A stretch of DNA of 64,000 nucleotides, from assembly GCF_040182365.1 (NCBI RefSeq), contig NZ_CP144460.1:2418001-2482000 (forward strand), given 5' to 3'. Position numbers and translations under genes: made by a program. This document shows positions 19,779 to 27,200 of this stretch, piece after piece (position 1 is the stretch's first letter; the number at the start of each line of letters is the position of its first letter). A model generated the notes under the pieces. The model made no database searches, had not been told where the DNA came from, and worked only from the letters and a program-made list of their open reading frames with translations. This DNA is from Xanthomonas sp. 10-10 (GTDB lineage: Bacteria > Pseudomonadota > Gammaproteobacteria > Xanthomonadales > Xanthomonadaceae).

Positions 19779-20164
19779 CGTCTCTCCGCGCCAGACGTCA
19801 GCATCCCTATCTCTGATTTCATGGCGGCCTTCATCAAGTCGAACATCGGCGACCCAATTGCGACATGCAGTTCTTCCATCAGCGCATCGGTTCGAGCGAC
19901 GTATTCCTGCATAACCTCCGACGTTGGCAATGCAGCATCTATCGTACGGCGCGCAAGCAGCCCCAGTAGCGTTGTAATTTCGGTTCGGATCAGGCGGTCG
20001 CGCCGGTATAGCTTCTGCAAGTCGGATGCTTTTAGATCGTCGACATACGGTATGAGATTGTCGCGGCAGCAGATCAGCGCGACTGCATGGACATACCCCT
20101 CCGAGCTAGCCAGATCGGCTAGCTCCGCGAACACTTCTGCTTCACTGCGTGGAGCTTTCTTCAT
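19682..20164 (-). CDS. Hypothetical protein overlapping the nuclease-like gene
   Basis: 160 residues from ATG 20164 ([12 protein letters not shown]). The first 115 are a soluble helical region ([38 protein letters not shown]); no family recognised. The last 40 residues are Ser/Arg-rich and look like an out-of-frame reading of the next gene, with which this ORF overlaps by 97 bases. Normal operon overlaps here are 1-14 bases, so either a frameshift has destroyed the original stop or the downstream gene begins later. The proteins could act as a pair because the genes are contiguous on one strand. Confidence 0.55.
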   Translation of the reverse strand: MKKAPRSEAEVFAELADLASSEGYVHAVALICCRDNLIPYVDDLKASDLQKLYRRDRLIRTEITTLLGLLARRTIDAALPTSEVMQEYVARTDALMEELHVAIGSPMFDLMKAAMKSEIGMLTSGAERRCASRSSMGANRLSSSSIAISRWRSTEETILG

Positions 20165-20394
20165 GACGTTCCCTATGGGCCTCTCACGCCGGCTCAATTG
20201 AACAAGCAAGTTTCTCGTAGGTTCTCGACGCTGCTCTGAGTCGATACCGGTTGTAGGGCATTCGGTGACCAGCGTCAGCGCTGCCTCCGGTCTTAACCGA
20301 CAGGGTGTCCAGTTGATTACAGCACTCGAAAATAATGAGGTTGGGCATTTGGGTGGAAGTCCCGGCCTCAGTCTAGGCCCTAACCCTGCGCAGC

Positions 20395-20420
20395 ATAACG
20401 GTTCCAGGTTCACTTCTTTC
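20395..20420 (+). repeat. Island repeat copy 2
   Basis: Contains the core ACGGTTCCAGGTTCACTT followed by CTTTC, identical over 20 bases with the copy at 20562. Confidence 0.8.
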
Positions 20421-20561
20421 AGCGAGTCCGACTGAGCACCGCATCGCTGGCGACGGCTTCAACTCTGGATCGCAACACCAAAGGGTGTGAAGTGGTCCAG
20501 AAGACCTGACCTGAGCGACTTCACAGCCGAGTGGAGTTGCCCATGTCATCCAGCTGCCTGG

Positions 20562-20586
20562 AAATAACGGTTCCAGGTTCACTTCC
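20562..20586 (+). repeat. Island repeat copy 3, left end of the cheA-tail cassette
   Basis: Core ACGGTTCCAGGTTCACTT in direct orientation. With the inverted copy at 20811-20838 it encloses the displaced cheA 3' end. Confidence 0.8.
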
Positions 20587-20810
20587 ACAGCGGCCTGGCG
20601 GTCGCCAAACCATCGCGCGCATGCCTGCGCGCGTAGCGGGGTAGATCGCAGCGATGCTGGTAGTGAAACGACAACGGCCGCAGTACGCGGCCATTGTCGT
20701 CAGCTCAGGCGACGAGGATCATCTTGCCGAGCCATCCGGCCGTCGCCGATCAGGGTGGCGGCGGCGTAGCCGGGTAGGCCGCGCAGTGCGTGGAGTAGGG
20801 GTTTGATCAC
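20587..20810 (-). pseudogene. Displaced fragment of cheA 3' end plus its terminator
   Basis: This segment closely matches 27024-27325, the terminator and last codons of the flagellar cheA. On the minus strand it still reads VIKPL-HALRGLPGYAAATLIGDGRMA, against VIKPLPRALRGLPGYAGATLIGDGRMA in CheA, and it keeps the 15-bp terminator hairpin with one change (20667-20700). It lacks about 75 bases present near the cheA stop. The fragment cannot encode a kinase part on its own. It is bounded exactly by inverted island repeats, as if moved with them. Confidence 0.85.
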
Positions 20811-20838
20811 GAAAGAAATGAATCTGGAACCGTCATTT
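20811..20838 (-). repeat. Island repeat copy 4 (inverted), right end of the cheA-tail cassette
   Basis: Reverse complement of the island repeat (GAAAGAAATGAATCTGGAAC), starting at the base where similarity to cheA stops. Confidence 0.8.
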
Positions 20839-21058
20839 GAATACATAGGCATGCAGCTTGCAGCCGTAGCCTGTAGGGCCTCGGACCGTGATGGGGTCAG
20901 GTGCACTTATCAAGCGACGGCGCTCGGCTTGCGTGGCCCGTATAGAACTGCGGCAGCGGCGCACACAGCCGCGCGAGACCCGCCAGCGTGTCTTGACACG
21001 CCAGACCGCGTACTTGCAATCTAGGCCCAAGGAGCGTCGAAACTCCTCACGTAGCGGT

Positions 21059-21088
21059 ACCCACCTCCGTCAAACCGGTGGGTTTTTT
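21059..21088 (+). terminator. Intrinsic terminator
   Basis: A seven-base-pair stem (ACCCACC / GGTGGGT) followed by TTTTTT on the plus strand. It lies 167 bases upstream of the small gene at 21255, so it may end a short upstream RNA or act in attenuation of the leader. Confidence 0.7.
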
Positions 21089-21247
21089 GTGCCTGCATCC
21101 TGCAGGTACAAGCCGACGCAATGCCTGCGTCGGGAGGGCGGCTAATACAACACCTGCAAGGGGAATATGCCCGCCGGCTACGTGCGGTTTCGAACCTCCC
21201 GACATCCCGTCGCCGTTGGCGGCGGTTCTTGGGTTGTTCCAGGAGGG
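21089..21247 (+). ncRNA. Structured leader upstream of the symE-like pair
   Basis: Several exact stems are visible: GTGCCTGCA/TGCAGGTAC (21089-21109), CCGACGCA/TGCGTCGG (21113-21133) and a long-range GTCGGGAGG (21129-21137) with CCTCCCGAC (21195-21203). The second and third compete for the same bases, and CCTCC could also pair with the ribosome site AGGAGG at 21241. The layout resembles C4-type antisense RNAs and other regulatory leaders, but I cannot assign a family by eye. Confidence 0.4.
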
Positions 21248-21254
21248 CGTTGCC

Positions 21255-21524
21255 ATGTCTACCGCACCATCCATGCCGGCATCTGTGCTGGTTGATCTGA
21301 TGCCAGCCTTCGCTCACCGCCTGCGGTGGGATGTGGGCGAGGGACTGTGCCGGCTCGTCGCACGCGCAGCCGTTGAGCAGGCGAACGACGATCCCGCGCA
21401 TTCGCCGACTCGACAGCTCGTTGTATTGCCGCACACCTCGCGCCGCCTGTCTGCACGCAGGGCTGTGTCATTGCAGCAGTACGTCGCTGCAACCATCACC
21501 CGCCACCACCGGGAGGCGCCATGA
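21255..21524 (+). CDS. Small hypothetical protein preceding SymE-like toxin
   Basis: 89 residues from ATG 21255, with a strong ribosome site AGGAGG eight bases upstream. The protein is basic and Arg/Ala-rich (VGEGLCRLVARAAVEQAN, then SRRLSARRAVSLQQYVAATITRHH). I do not recognise a family. Its TGA overlaps the start of the SymE-like gene by four bases, so translation of the two is coupled; it could be an antitoxin-like partner or a leader ORF. Confidence 0.65.
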   Translation: MSTAPSMPASVLVDLMPAFAHRLRWDVGEGLCRLVARAAVEQANDDPAHSPTRQLVVLPHTSRRLSARRAVSLQQYVAATITRHHREAP

Positions 21525-21937
21525 CACGCCGCCGCCCACCCACGGTATCTGCCAGCGCACGGCCCACCCGCACACGTACGCGCCCCGCGCCGCCCAAGCG
21601 GGTGCAGTGGGTTGTCGTAGAGCCCGACCGTAGCAAGCTGCCACCGATGCTGCCGCCCGACCCGGACGCCTCCCCGCAAGGCCCCGGCACGCTACGCGCC
21701 CCCCGCCGCGCCCGCCGCCCGCGCCAATGCACCGTCAGCTACACCCATTACCCCGGCGCCCACGACCACGCTGGCGACCAGCACGTGCCCCACGTCCGCC
21801 TCAGCGGCCTATGGCTGGAACAACTGGGCTTTGCCATCGGCACCAAGCTGCGCATCACCGCAAGCGAAGGGCAGCTGTTGATGGAGGTGTTGCCGTCAGT
21901 GGAAGTGCCGGCCAAGGCGCGCAGCGTGCGTCGATGA
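21521..21937 (+). CDS. SymE-family toxin-like protein
   Basis: 138 residues. The C-terminal part (about 70-130) matches the SymE fold, an AbrB-like domain: QCTVSYTHYP, then VPHVRLSGLWLEQLGFAIGT and LRITASEGQLLMEVLP. In E. coli, SymE is an SOS-induced toxin controlled by an antisense RNA. The N-terminal 65 residues are Arg/Pro/Thr-rich and probably disordered. It is translationally coupled to the small ORF before it and lies behind a structured leader, so RNA-level control is likely here as well. Whether it is toxic in this host cannot be seen from sequence. Confidence 0.75.
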   Translation: MTRRRPPTVSASARPTRTRTRPAPPKRVQWVVVEPDRSKLPPMLPPDPDASPQGPGTLRAPRRARRPRQCTVSYTHYPGAHDHAGDQHVPHVRLSGLWLEQLGFAIGTKLRITASEGQLLMEVLPSVEVPAKARSVRR

Positions 21938-22022
21938 TGGTGCGGGTGACAGAGACCTACGATTGACCTCAGTGCCGCATGCCACTAGCGTCGCAGCGAC
22001 ATCAGCGCACTACGGACGCTTC

Positions 22023-22640
22023 ATGATCGCGCGCTCCCTCTACGCCTTGCTCGCCACCCTCACTCTTGGCGCATGCGTCCACACGGCGGCCACCCCAGCC
22101 CCGGCAACCGTCATGGAGACATCTGCCATGAATTCATCCGGCCCTACCACTGTGCCGCCTAATAAGCCCACTGCTGAAGGCTTGCTTGGTCAGCTGCTTT
22201 TGTTGATCAAGGATAGCCAGACCATCTCTGACTTCACTCCACAGCGTTTGAATTCGACGATGGGGCAGGCGCTTCAGTTCGTGAAAGGCGACGAACGCCG
22301 ATATCGGGCCTTCGGCCCGCTCACTAAGGATTGGAGTTATGGATTTGGAGTCGATGAGACCAAGCTTGATGGCAGATGGTTCGAATTCCGCTTTGATCGC
22401 AATGTGGCCGGTGCATCGCCTGCGATGACCGAAATTTGTCGCTTGGACTTTGATCGTTTTACCCAGCAGCTTGAGCAGATGGGATTTGCACGTGAGCGCA
22501 ACATCGTCGAAGACGGGCGCTGGATGAGTGATTTCTTTACGCGCCCAGGAATGCGGGTAGAGGTCTTTCCGCGAGGTGAGGCTGCGGAACCGCAAGAGTT
22601 AGTGGCGCACAAATGCGTCGAATGGGTCTACATCCGTTAA
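22023..22640 (+). CDS. Putative lipoprotein, paralogue A (immunity-like)
   Basis: 205 residues. The N-terminus MIARSLYALLATLTLGAC is a lipoprotein signal with lipobox LGAC. The mature part ends in a conserved region (RNIVEDGRWMSDFF, GMRVEVFPRGEA, VEWVYIR) shared with paralogue B. In ATG 22023 I prefer the start that puts the lipobox at the N-terminus; 60 bases of open frame exist upstream. Tandem periplasmic lipoproteins in Xanthomonas are often immunity proteins for secreted antibacterial effectors; that role is inference, supported here only by the neighbouring gene-start stubs. No effector gene is intact nearby. Confidence 0.75.
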   Translation: MIARSLYALLATLTLGACVHTAATPAPATVMETSAMNSSGPTTVPPNKPTAEGLLGQLLLLIKDSQTISDFTPQRLNSTMGQALQFVKGDERRYRAFGPLTKDWSYGFGVDETKLDGRWFEFRFDRNVAGASPAMTEICRLDFDRFTQQLEQMGFARERNIVEDGRWMSDFFTRPGMRVEVFPRGEAAEPQELVAHKCVEWVYIR

Positions 22641-22655
22641 GTCCAAGGAGCGGAC

Positions 22656-22814
22656 ATGTCACTCAGCCCCGATGCTTTGAAAGTCTTGAATGATTTCGGC
22701 AATGAGCTTGGAGTTACCAAGTGTCACGTCGATAAACTGCCAGAAGCCTTGCGATTGACCTCGTTGCCGGATTCCACTAGCGCCCCAGCCATACCAGCGC
22801 ACAACGGACGCTTG
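22656..22814 (+). pseudogene. Gene-start stub fused in frame to lipoprotein B
   Basis: A canonical ribosome site AAGGAG five bases before ATG 22656 opens a frame MSLSPDALKVLNDFGNELGV that runs straight into the lipoprotein coding sequence. A similar start, MPLSPQAHAIVDGFG, follows lipoprotein B at 23468. I read these as the 5' ends of a deleted, repeated gene (perhaps an effector) whose remainder was lost when the lipoprotein unit was duplicated. Confidence 0.5.
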
Positions 22815-23453
22815 ATGATCGCGCGCTCCCTCTACGCCTTGCTCGCCACCCTCGCTCTGGGTGCATGCGCCCACACGGCGGCCACTCCAGGCCCGGCAAC
22901 CGTCACGGAGACATCTGCCATGCGTTCCTCAGCCGAATCCGCAGTCACTCCCACTGGCAGCGAACCCAGCGGGCCGATACGAACGGCAGAGGATGCGCTC
23001 ACCCGCATGCTTGCGTTGATTCGAGCTATTGACGGATTGGACGATCTGACGCCCGACTACCTGCAATCCAAAATGGGGGTTCCGGTGACGCGTGCGGCAG
23101 CTGATCCCAAGCGGTATGGCGCCAGTGCTCCGCTTACCAGTGAGTGGGGTTACAACTTTGGCATGGACCAGACGCCTACTGCAGGGCGTTGGTTCGAGTT
23201 CACTTTTATTCCAGCGCAAGCGGGTGCTTCCCCGTCCATGACGGAGATCTGCGGGATCGATTTCGATACGTTTACCAAGAAGCTGGAAAATATCGGGTTT
23301 GTACGTCAACGCAACATGGTGGAAGACGGGCGATGGGTGAGTGACTTCTTCAGCGGCCCAGGCATGCGCGTGGAGGTGTTTCCACGGGGTGAGGCCGATG
23401 CACCGCAGGAGCGGGTGGAGCACCACTGCGTTGAATGGATCTACATTCATTAA
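22815..23453 (+). CDS. Putative lipoprotein, paralogue B (immunity-like)
   Basis: 212 residues from ATG 22815, with signal MIARSLYALLATLALGAC. It is clearly similar to paralogue A along its length (SMTEICGIDFDTFTKKLE, RNMVEDGRWVSDFF, GMRVEVFPRGEAD, VEWIYIH). The DNA upstream of both copies is also similar for about 65 bases (GATTGACCTC onwards, 21960 and 22753), giving a duplication period of about 793 bases. The open frame extends upstream to ATG 22656, which has the better ribosome site; using it would bury the signal peptide, so that start is more likely a relic. Confidence 0.75.
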   Translation: MIARSLYALLATLALGACAHTAATPGPATVTETSAMRSSAESAVTPTGSEPSGPIRTAEDALTRMLALIRAIDGLDDLTPDYLQSKMGVPVTRAAADPKRYGASAPLTSEWGYNFGMDQTPTAGRWFEFTFIPAQAGASPSMTEICGIDFDTFTKKLENIGFVRQRNMVEDGRWVSDFFSGPGMRVEVFPRGEADAPQERVEHHCVEWIYIH

Positions 23454-23467
23454 TCCAATGAACTGTC

Positions 23468-23533
23468 ATGCCATTGAGTCCACAGGCACATGCCATTGTT
23501 GATGGCTTCGGGCGCCAGCCAGGCGTTACCCCC
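23468..23533 (+). pseudogene. Second gene-start stub
   Basis: ATG 23468 opens MPLSPQAHAIVDGFGRQPGV, similar in position and pattern (M-x-LSP-x-A...FG...GV) to the stub at 22656. The frame is cut by the island repeat at 23534. Confidence 0.45.
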
Positions 23534-23559
23534 ATAACGGTTCCAGGTTCATTTCTTTC
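23534..23559 (+). repeat. Island repeat copy 5
   Basis: ACGGTTCCAGGTTCATTT followed by CTTTC, one change from the other direct copies. It truncates the gene-start stub before it. Confidence 0.8.
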
Positions 23560-23600
23560 ACCATCCGGACTACAGCCTCAGGGCATCCCAAGCTCCCGCA

Positions 23601-23756
23601 TCATGGTGCCGCAGTGCAATTCGGAAAGTCCTTGAGATAATCTGCGAGCGAATCCATTCCCACGCTCGTGCGCAGCGCGTCCACATCACCGCTGCCATCA
23701 AGCGGTTGCGCCACACGCTTTCCGTCGACGCACGTCACCTGCGTGCCGGAAAAGAA
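23601..23756 (-). pseudogene. 3' remnant of an unidentified minus-strand gene
   Basis: A 51-codon open frame with protein-like composition (QVTCVDGKRVAQPLDG, VGMDSLADYLKDFPNC) ending in TGA at 23601. The 5' side stops at the sequence GGGGTCAGATTCACTT next to the IS element, so only the C-terminus of a gene survives. Family not recognised. Confidence 0.45.
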
Positions 23757-23775
23757 CGGGGTCAGATTCACTTAA

Positions 23776-24934
23776 GGAAGCTCTGAACAACGTATCGCAG
23801 ATACGTGACACTAACCACTCAGGTTGAGGAGTGATGCATGCAACTGACGTTCGGTGACGCTGAGGGCCTGGGCAAGCGTAAGCAGACCCGTCGCGAGATC
23901 TTCCTGGCGGAGATGGACCAGTTGGTTCCGTGGCAGCAACTGCTTGCCCTGATCGCGCCGCACTATCCGGTATCGGGGCGGCCCGGTCGGCAGCCGTACG
24001 CACTGGCAACCATGTTGCGGATTCATCTGTTGCAGCATTGGTATGCGTTGAGCGATCCGGCGATGGAAGAAGCGCTGCACGAGATCCCGACCCTGCGGCG
24101 GTTTGCCCAGCTTGGCGGCTTGGACAACGTGCCGGACGAGACCACGATTCTCAACTTTCGTCGTCTGCTGGAAACCCACGGACTTGCCACACGGATGCTG
24201 GAGGCCGTCAACGCGCATCTGGCGCGCAAGGGGCAAAGTTTGCGGTCGTGCACGATCGTCTCAATGCGAAGCTGATCGCTGCGCCCAGCTCAACCAAGAA
24301 GGCAGACCATGCGCGCGATCCTGAAATGCATCAGACCAAGAAAGGCAACCAGTGGTATTTCGGGATGAAGGCGCACATCGGCGTGAATGAGTTTTCAGGG
24401 CTGGTGCATCACGCGTGTTGCACGGCCGCCAATGCGGCCGATGTCACGGTGACGCATGCATTGCTGCACGGCAAGGAAGACAGCGTGTTCGGCGACAGTG
24501 GCTACACCGGTGCGGACAAGCGCAAAGAACTGCAGGCCTGCAGGGCTGCATTCTTCATCGCTGCCAGGCCCTCGACGATGCAAGCCATTGGCAACAAACG
24601 CGAGCGTGTTCGGGAACAGCGTTGGGAACACTTCAAGGCAAGCGTGCGCGCGAAGGTGGAGAATCCATTCCGGGTGATCAAGCGCCAGTTTGGCTACACC
24701 AAGGTCCGCTATCGCGGCTTGGCCAAGAACACGGCGCAGGTGCTGACATTGTTTGCGCTGTCGAACCTGTGGATGAAGCGAAAGCAGTTACTGTCCGTTG
24801 TGGGGAGCGTGCGCCTGTAACCCGGGAAATTCTCAAGGAAAGCGCCAGAAATGGCCAAAATCCGAAGATCCAAACGAGACTCTCCGGAACGACGCGACAT
24901 CCCGCACTCTCAGACCTCGTTGTTCAGACCTTCC
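23776..24934 (+). mobile_element. IS5-family insertion sequence (IS1478-like), inactive
   Basis: 1159 bases bounded by 17-bp inverted repeats with one mismatch (GGAAGCTCTGAACAACG at 23776-23792; its partner at 24918-24934). No target duplication is obvious. It carries one transposase frame broken by a frameshift. It sits between the gene remnant at 23601-23756 and the araC gene. Confidence 0.85.
23838..24820 (+). pseudogene. Frameshifted IS5-family transposase
   Basis: The N-terminal half (23838-24275: MQLTFGDAEGLGKRKQTRRE to RKGQSLRSCTIV) and the C-terminal half (from about 24235 to 24820: LIAAPSSTKKADHARDPEMH to MKRKQLLSVVGSVRL) are in different frames. The break is near 24260 and falls where related transposases have TIVDA, so the first catalytic Asp is lost; the later GDSGYTG Asp and the Glu region are intact. 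It cannot make active transposase unless frameshifting restores it, and there is no slippery run at the break. Confidence 0.85.
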
Positions 24935-25056
24935 CTAGCGGGCGTCGGCGGGATTTGAGGAGCTCGTGGTTAGGAAGATGTATCAGTGCCTGAGCGTCTC
25001 ACTATCTGGGAATTGGGCGTGCAATTTTCAGTAGCCGAAATGTCCAACCAAACTTC

Positions 25057-25938
25057 TCAACGATGTGCGGAGCGAAACTCCGCCGGCCCTTGTCCAACGT
25101 AATTTCTGAAGAACTTGGAGAAATTGGTAGACTCCTCGAAACCCAGGCTATCTGCAACACGATAGATGGGCCGGTCGGTATGCGCAAGGAGTCGCTTGGC
25201 TTCGAGGATGAGGCGTTGCACGATGACTTCCTTGGCGCTCAAGCCGACCGCGTCCTTGGTTGCACGATTGAGACTTTTCTCTGAGCACCCAAGCGCATCA
25301 GCGTAGAGATTCACCGCGTGCCACCTTGCGAGCCTCGTCTGAAGCAGCTCATTGAATTTGGCGAAACGCTTCGAGGTGGAACTGCGGAATGATGCCTGGA
25401 CGCTCCGCCGCGCATCCAAGATATCCAGACGTAAAATCAGCGTGCAGAGCTGATATCTTAAGAGCGTATGCACTACCTTGGTTGAGGCATCGCACTTTGC
25501 GTCTTCGCCCATCGCCATGACCGCGTTTGTCATCAGAGCGAAGTCATCCTCGCAGACGACACGATGGACCGGCATGCGTTCAAGCATGCGCAATGGCATG
25601 AGATTGCTCGGCACATCGGAGATGGCCGGCAAGAATTCCGAGCGGAAGAACACCAGCCAACCGTTCCAATGCGTTTGGTCTCCAAAGCTGTGCACCTGGC
25701 CTGGCCTCAGGACAACGACGGAGCCCGCAGCACAAGGCACCGGTTCGAAGTCGACCATTTGCAGGCAGATTCCGTCTGTCACCAGAACAAGCATGTGGAA
25801 GTCATAGCGATGAGTCGCTCTAACCTTCTCAATGGGCGAACGTCGAACGATGTCGGCGAAGAGTAGAACCTCTACGTCAAGTTCACGACCAGAAGGAGCG
25901 TAGCCCAGGTGCGTGATATCCAATCCCTTGAGCGCCAT
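25057..25938 (-). CDS. AraC-family transcriptional regulator
   Basis: 293 residues. The N-terminal half is a cupin-type sensor domain (about 20-150; VVVLRPGQVHSFG is the typical ligand-barrel strand). The C-terminal half carries the two AraC helix-turn-helix motifs (about 205-290), with ADALGCSEKSLNRATKDAVG as the first and VADSLGFEESTNFSKFFRNYVGQGPAEFR as the second. It starts at ATG 25938 and diverges from the SnoaL-like genes at 26090 and 26552, with 151 bases between, so it most likely controls them. The small molecule it senses is unknown. Confidence 0.92.
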   Translation of the reverse strand: MALKGLDITHLGYAPSGRELDVEVLLFADIVRRSPIEKVRATHRYDFHMLVLVTDGICLQMVDFEPVPCAAGSVVVLRPGQVHSFGDQTHWNGWLVFFRSEFLPAISDVPSNLMPLRMLERMPVHRVVCEDDFALMTNAVMAMGEDAKCDASTKVVHTLLRYQLCTLILRLDILDARRSVQASFRSSTSKRFAKFNELLQTRLARWHAVNLYADALGCSEKSLNRATKDAVGLSAKEVIVQRLILEAKRLLAHTDRPIYRVADSLGFEESTNFSKFFRNYVGQGPAEFRSAHR

Positions 25939-26089
25939 GGCATACCCGCATGTTGAGATGTCCGATTTTTATCATAAAAGCGCGCCAATTCATCGGGATA
26001 TGGGACGAATTTATCTTTAAATTTTCACTCACCAGCAGATCGGGGCCTCCCGACGGCCTATCCAAAACCCAACTCACAAGGACTCCCAC
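25939..26089. promoter_or_regulatory. Divergent control region, araC-type gene and SnoaL-like genes
   Basis: 151 bases, AT-rich in the middle (TTTATCATAAAAG and TTATCTTTAAATTTTC around 25970-26030), between divergent genes. It presumably carries both promoters and the AraC-type binding sites; I cannot define the sites by eye. Confidence 0.5.
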
Positions 26090-26479
26090 ATGCAAAACCT
26101 CGCCACTGCCAACGCCTATATCCAGGCCATCCAGACCGGTGATCAAGCTGCGTTCGGCAGCCTCGTACACCCTGCTGTTGTGTGGCACCAGCCAGGCAAC
26201 CATCAATTTTCCGGCACCAAGAACGGGATTGCCGAAGTTGGCGCCATGATCGGGGGCATGATGGAGGCATCAATGGGCACCTTTGCCATTACCAAAGTAC
26301 ACAGCTATCTGGCTAATGGAGATCTTGTCGCGGTTGAAATCGATTTTTCCGGCCAACGCGAGGGGTTCAAGCTGTTGCAACGTGGTATCGACCTACTGCG
26401 TATCGTCGAAGGGAAAATCGTGGAGGTTTGGCTATTCTCTGCAGATCCGGAGCAAGAGGATGCGTTTTGGGGCAAATAG
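26090..26479 (+). CDS. SnoaL-like (NTF2-fold) protein
   Basis: 129 residues with the pattern of a small NTF2-like barrel: N-terminal helix (ATANAYIQAIQTGDQAAFGS), VVWHQPGNHQFSGTKNG in the pocket region and the C-terminal strand IVEGKIVEVWLFSADPEQED. Such proteins include isomerases, cyclases and hydrolases, and many act on small aromatic or polyketide-like compounds; the substrate cannot be told. AAGGA precedes the ATG at a normal distance. It is followed 72 bases later by another NTF2-fold gene, and both diverge from an AraC regulator. Confidence 0.85.
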   Translation: MQNLATANAYIQAIQTGDQAAFGSLVHPAVVWHQPGNHQFSGTKNGIAEVGAMIGGMMEASMGTFAITKVHSYLANGDLVAVEIDFSGQREGFKLLQRGIDLLRIVEGKIVEVWLFSADPEQEDAFWGK

Positions 26480-26551
26480 GAATTCTTCCCGCGCGCATCG
26501 GTTTGTGTTCCAAATTCATCCATACGACTAGCTCAGATAGAGGTTTCTGCC

Positions 26552-26923
26552 ATGAACGAGAAGAACAAGTTGATCGCCACACGCGCTTATCAACGTATTT
26601 TCGGAGATCTGGACGAATCGGCAATGGACGATTGCATGACGCCCAACTTCATTCAGCACAATCCGACGATTGGGGATGGTCCTGACGGTGTCAAAGCGCT
26701 GGTGAGGCGACTAATTTCGCAGGGAGTTCGGAAGCAGAAAATCCAGTTCAAGCATGTTCTGTCCGAAGATGATGTCGTGATCCTCCATTCGCGTTACGAA
26801 ATGGAGGGGAAGGAGTGGCGCTTCATCGACATCTATCGTTTTGAGGGTGATAGGTTCGCCGAACACTGGGACGGCATGATGCAGATGCCTGATGTGCGCG
26901 CCAATAGTAATGGACTGTTTTAG
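26552..26923 (+). CDS. SnoaL-like aldol-condensation/cyclase-type protein
   Basis: 123 residues, NTF2 fold, closest in pattern to predicted SnoaL-like polyketide cyclases: AYQRIFGDLDESAMDDCMTPNFIQHNP near the N-terminus and DIYRFEGDRFAEHWDGMMQ at the C-terminal side, with the conserved His in FIQHNP and Asp/His in FAEHWD. AGAGG lies eight bases before the start. It is probably co-transcribed with the gene at 26090. Confidence 0.87.
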   Translation: MNEKNKLIATRAYQRIFGDLDESAMDDCMTPNFIQHNPTIGDGPDGVKALVRRLISQGVRKQKIQFKHVLSEDDVVILHSRYEMEGKEWRFIDIYRFEGDRFAEHWDGMMQMPDVRANSNGLF

Positions 26924-26998
26924 CAGGCAATCGTCGTCACAACCCGCCAACGCCTGGGACGCCCCGTGAATGGAGACGGCTGCGAGAATGCTCTTTCG

Positions 26999-27023
26999 AA
27001 ATAACGATTCCAGGTTCACTTCC
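26999..27023 (+). repeat. Island repeat copy 6, right edge of the island
   Basis: ACGATTCCAGGTTCACTT, one change from copy 3. It abuts the region downstream of cheA that is duplicated at 20587-20810. Confidence 0.8.
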
Positions 27024-27104
27024 AAGGCAGCCTGACCGTCGCCAAACCATCGCGCCCATGCCTGCGCGCGTAGCGACATAGATCGACAGCGATGCTGGTA
27101 GTGA

Positions 27105-27139
27105 AACGACAACGGCCGCAGTACGCGGCCGTTGTCGTT
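27105..27139 (-). terminator. Terminator of the flagellar cheA transcript
   Basis: Perfect 15-bp stem (AACGACAACGGCCGC) with a five-base loop, followed on the minus strand by TTTCAC, about 60 bases past the cheA stop. A near copy lies at 20667-20700. Confidence 0.75.
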
Positions 27140-27200
27140 AGATCAGGCAGCCAGAATGGTCTTCCCGATTCCCGATTCTCCCAATCCCGAATCCCCAACC

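Larger units (their letters stand above)
20165..21254. other. 1.1-kb stretch without intact genes, built of repeats and gene remnants
   Basis: It contains island repeats at 20395, 20562 and 20811, the displaced cheA tail (20587-20810), a T-run terminator (21059-21088) and a structured leader ahead of the small gene at 21255. I see no other protein-coding signal. Confidence 0.7.

Noticed and set aside
24230..24275. Programmed frameshift in the IS5-type transposase
   Set aside because: There is no slippery heptamer at the break and the change removes the catalytic Asp region, so mutation is more likely.
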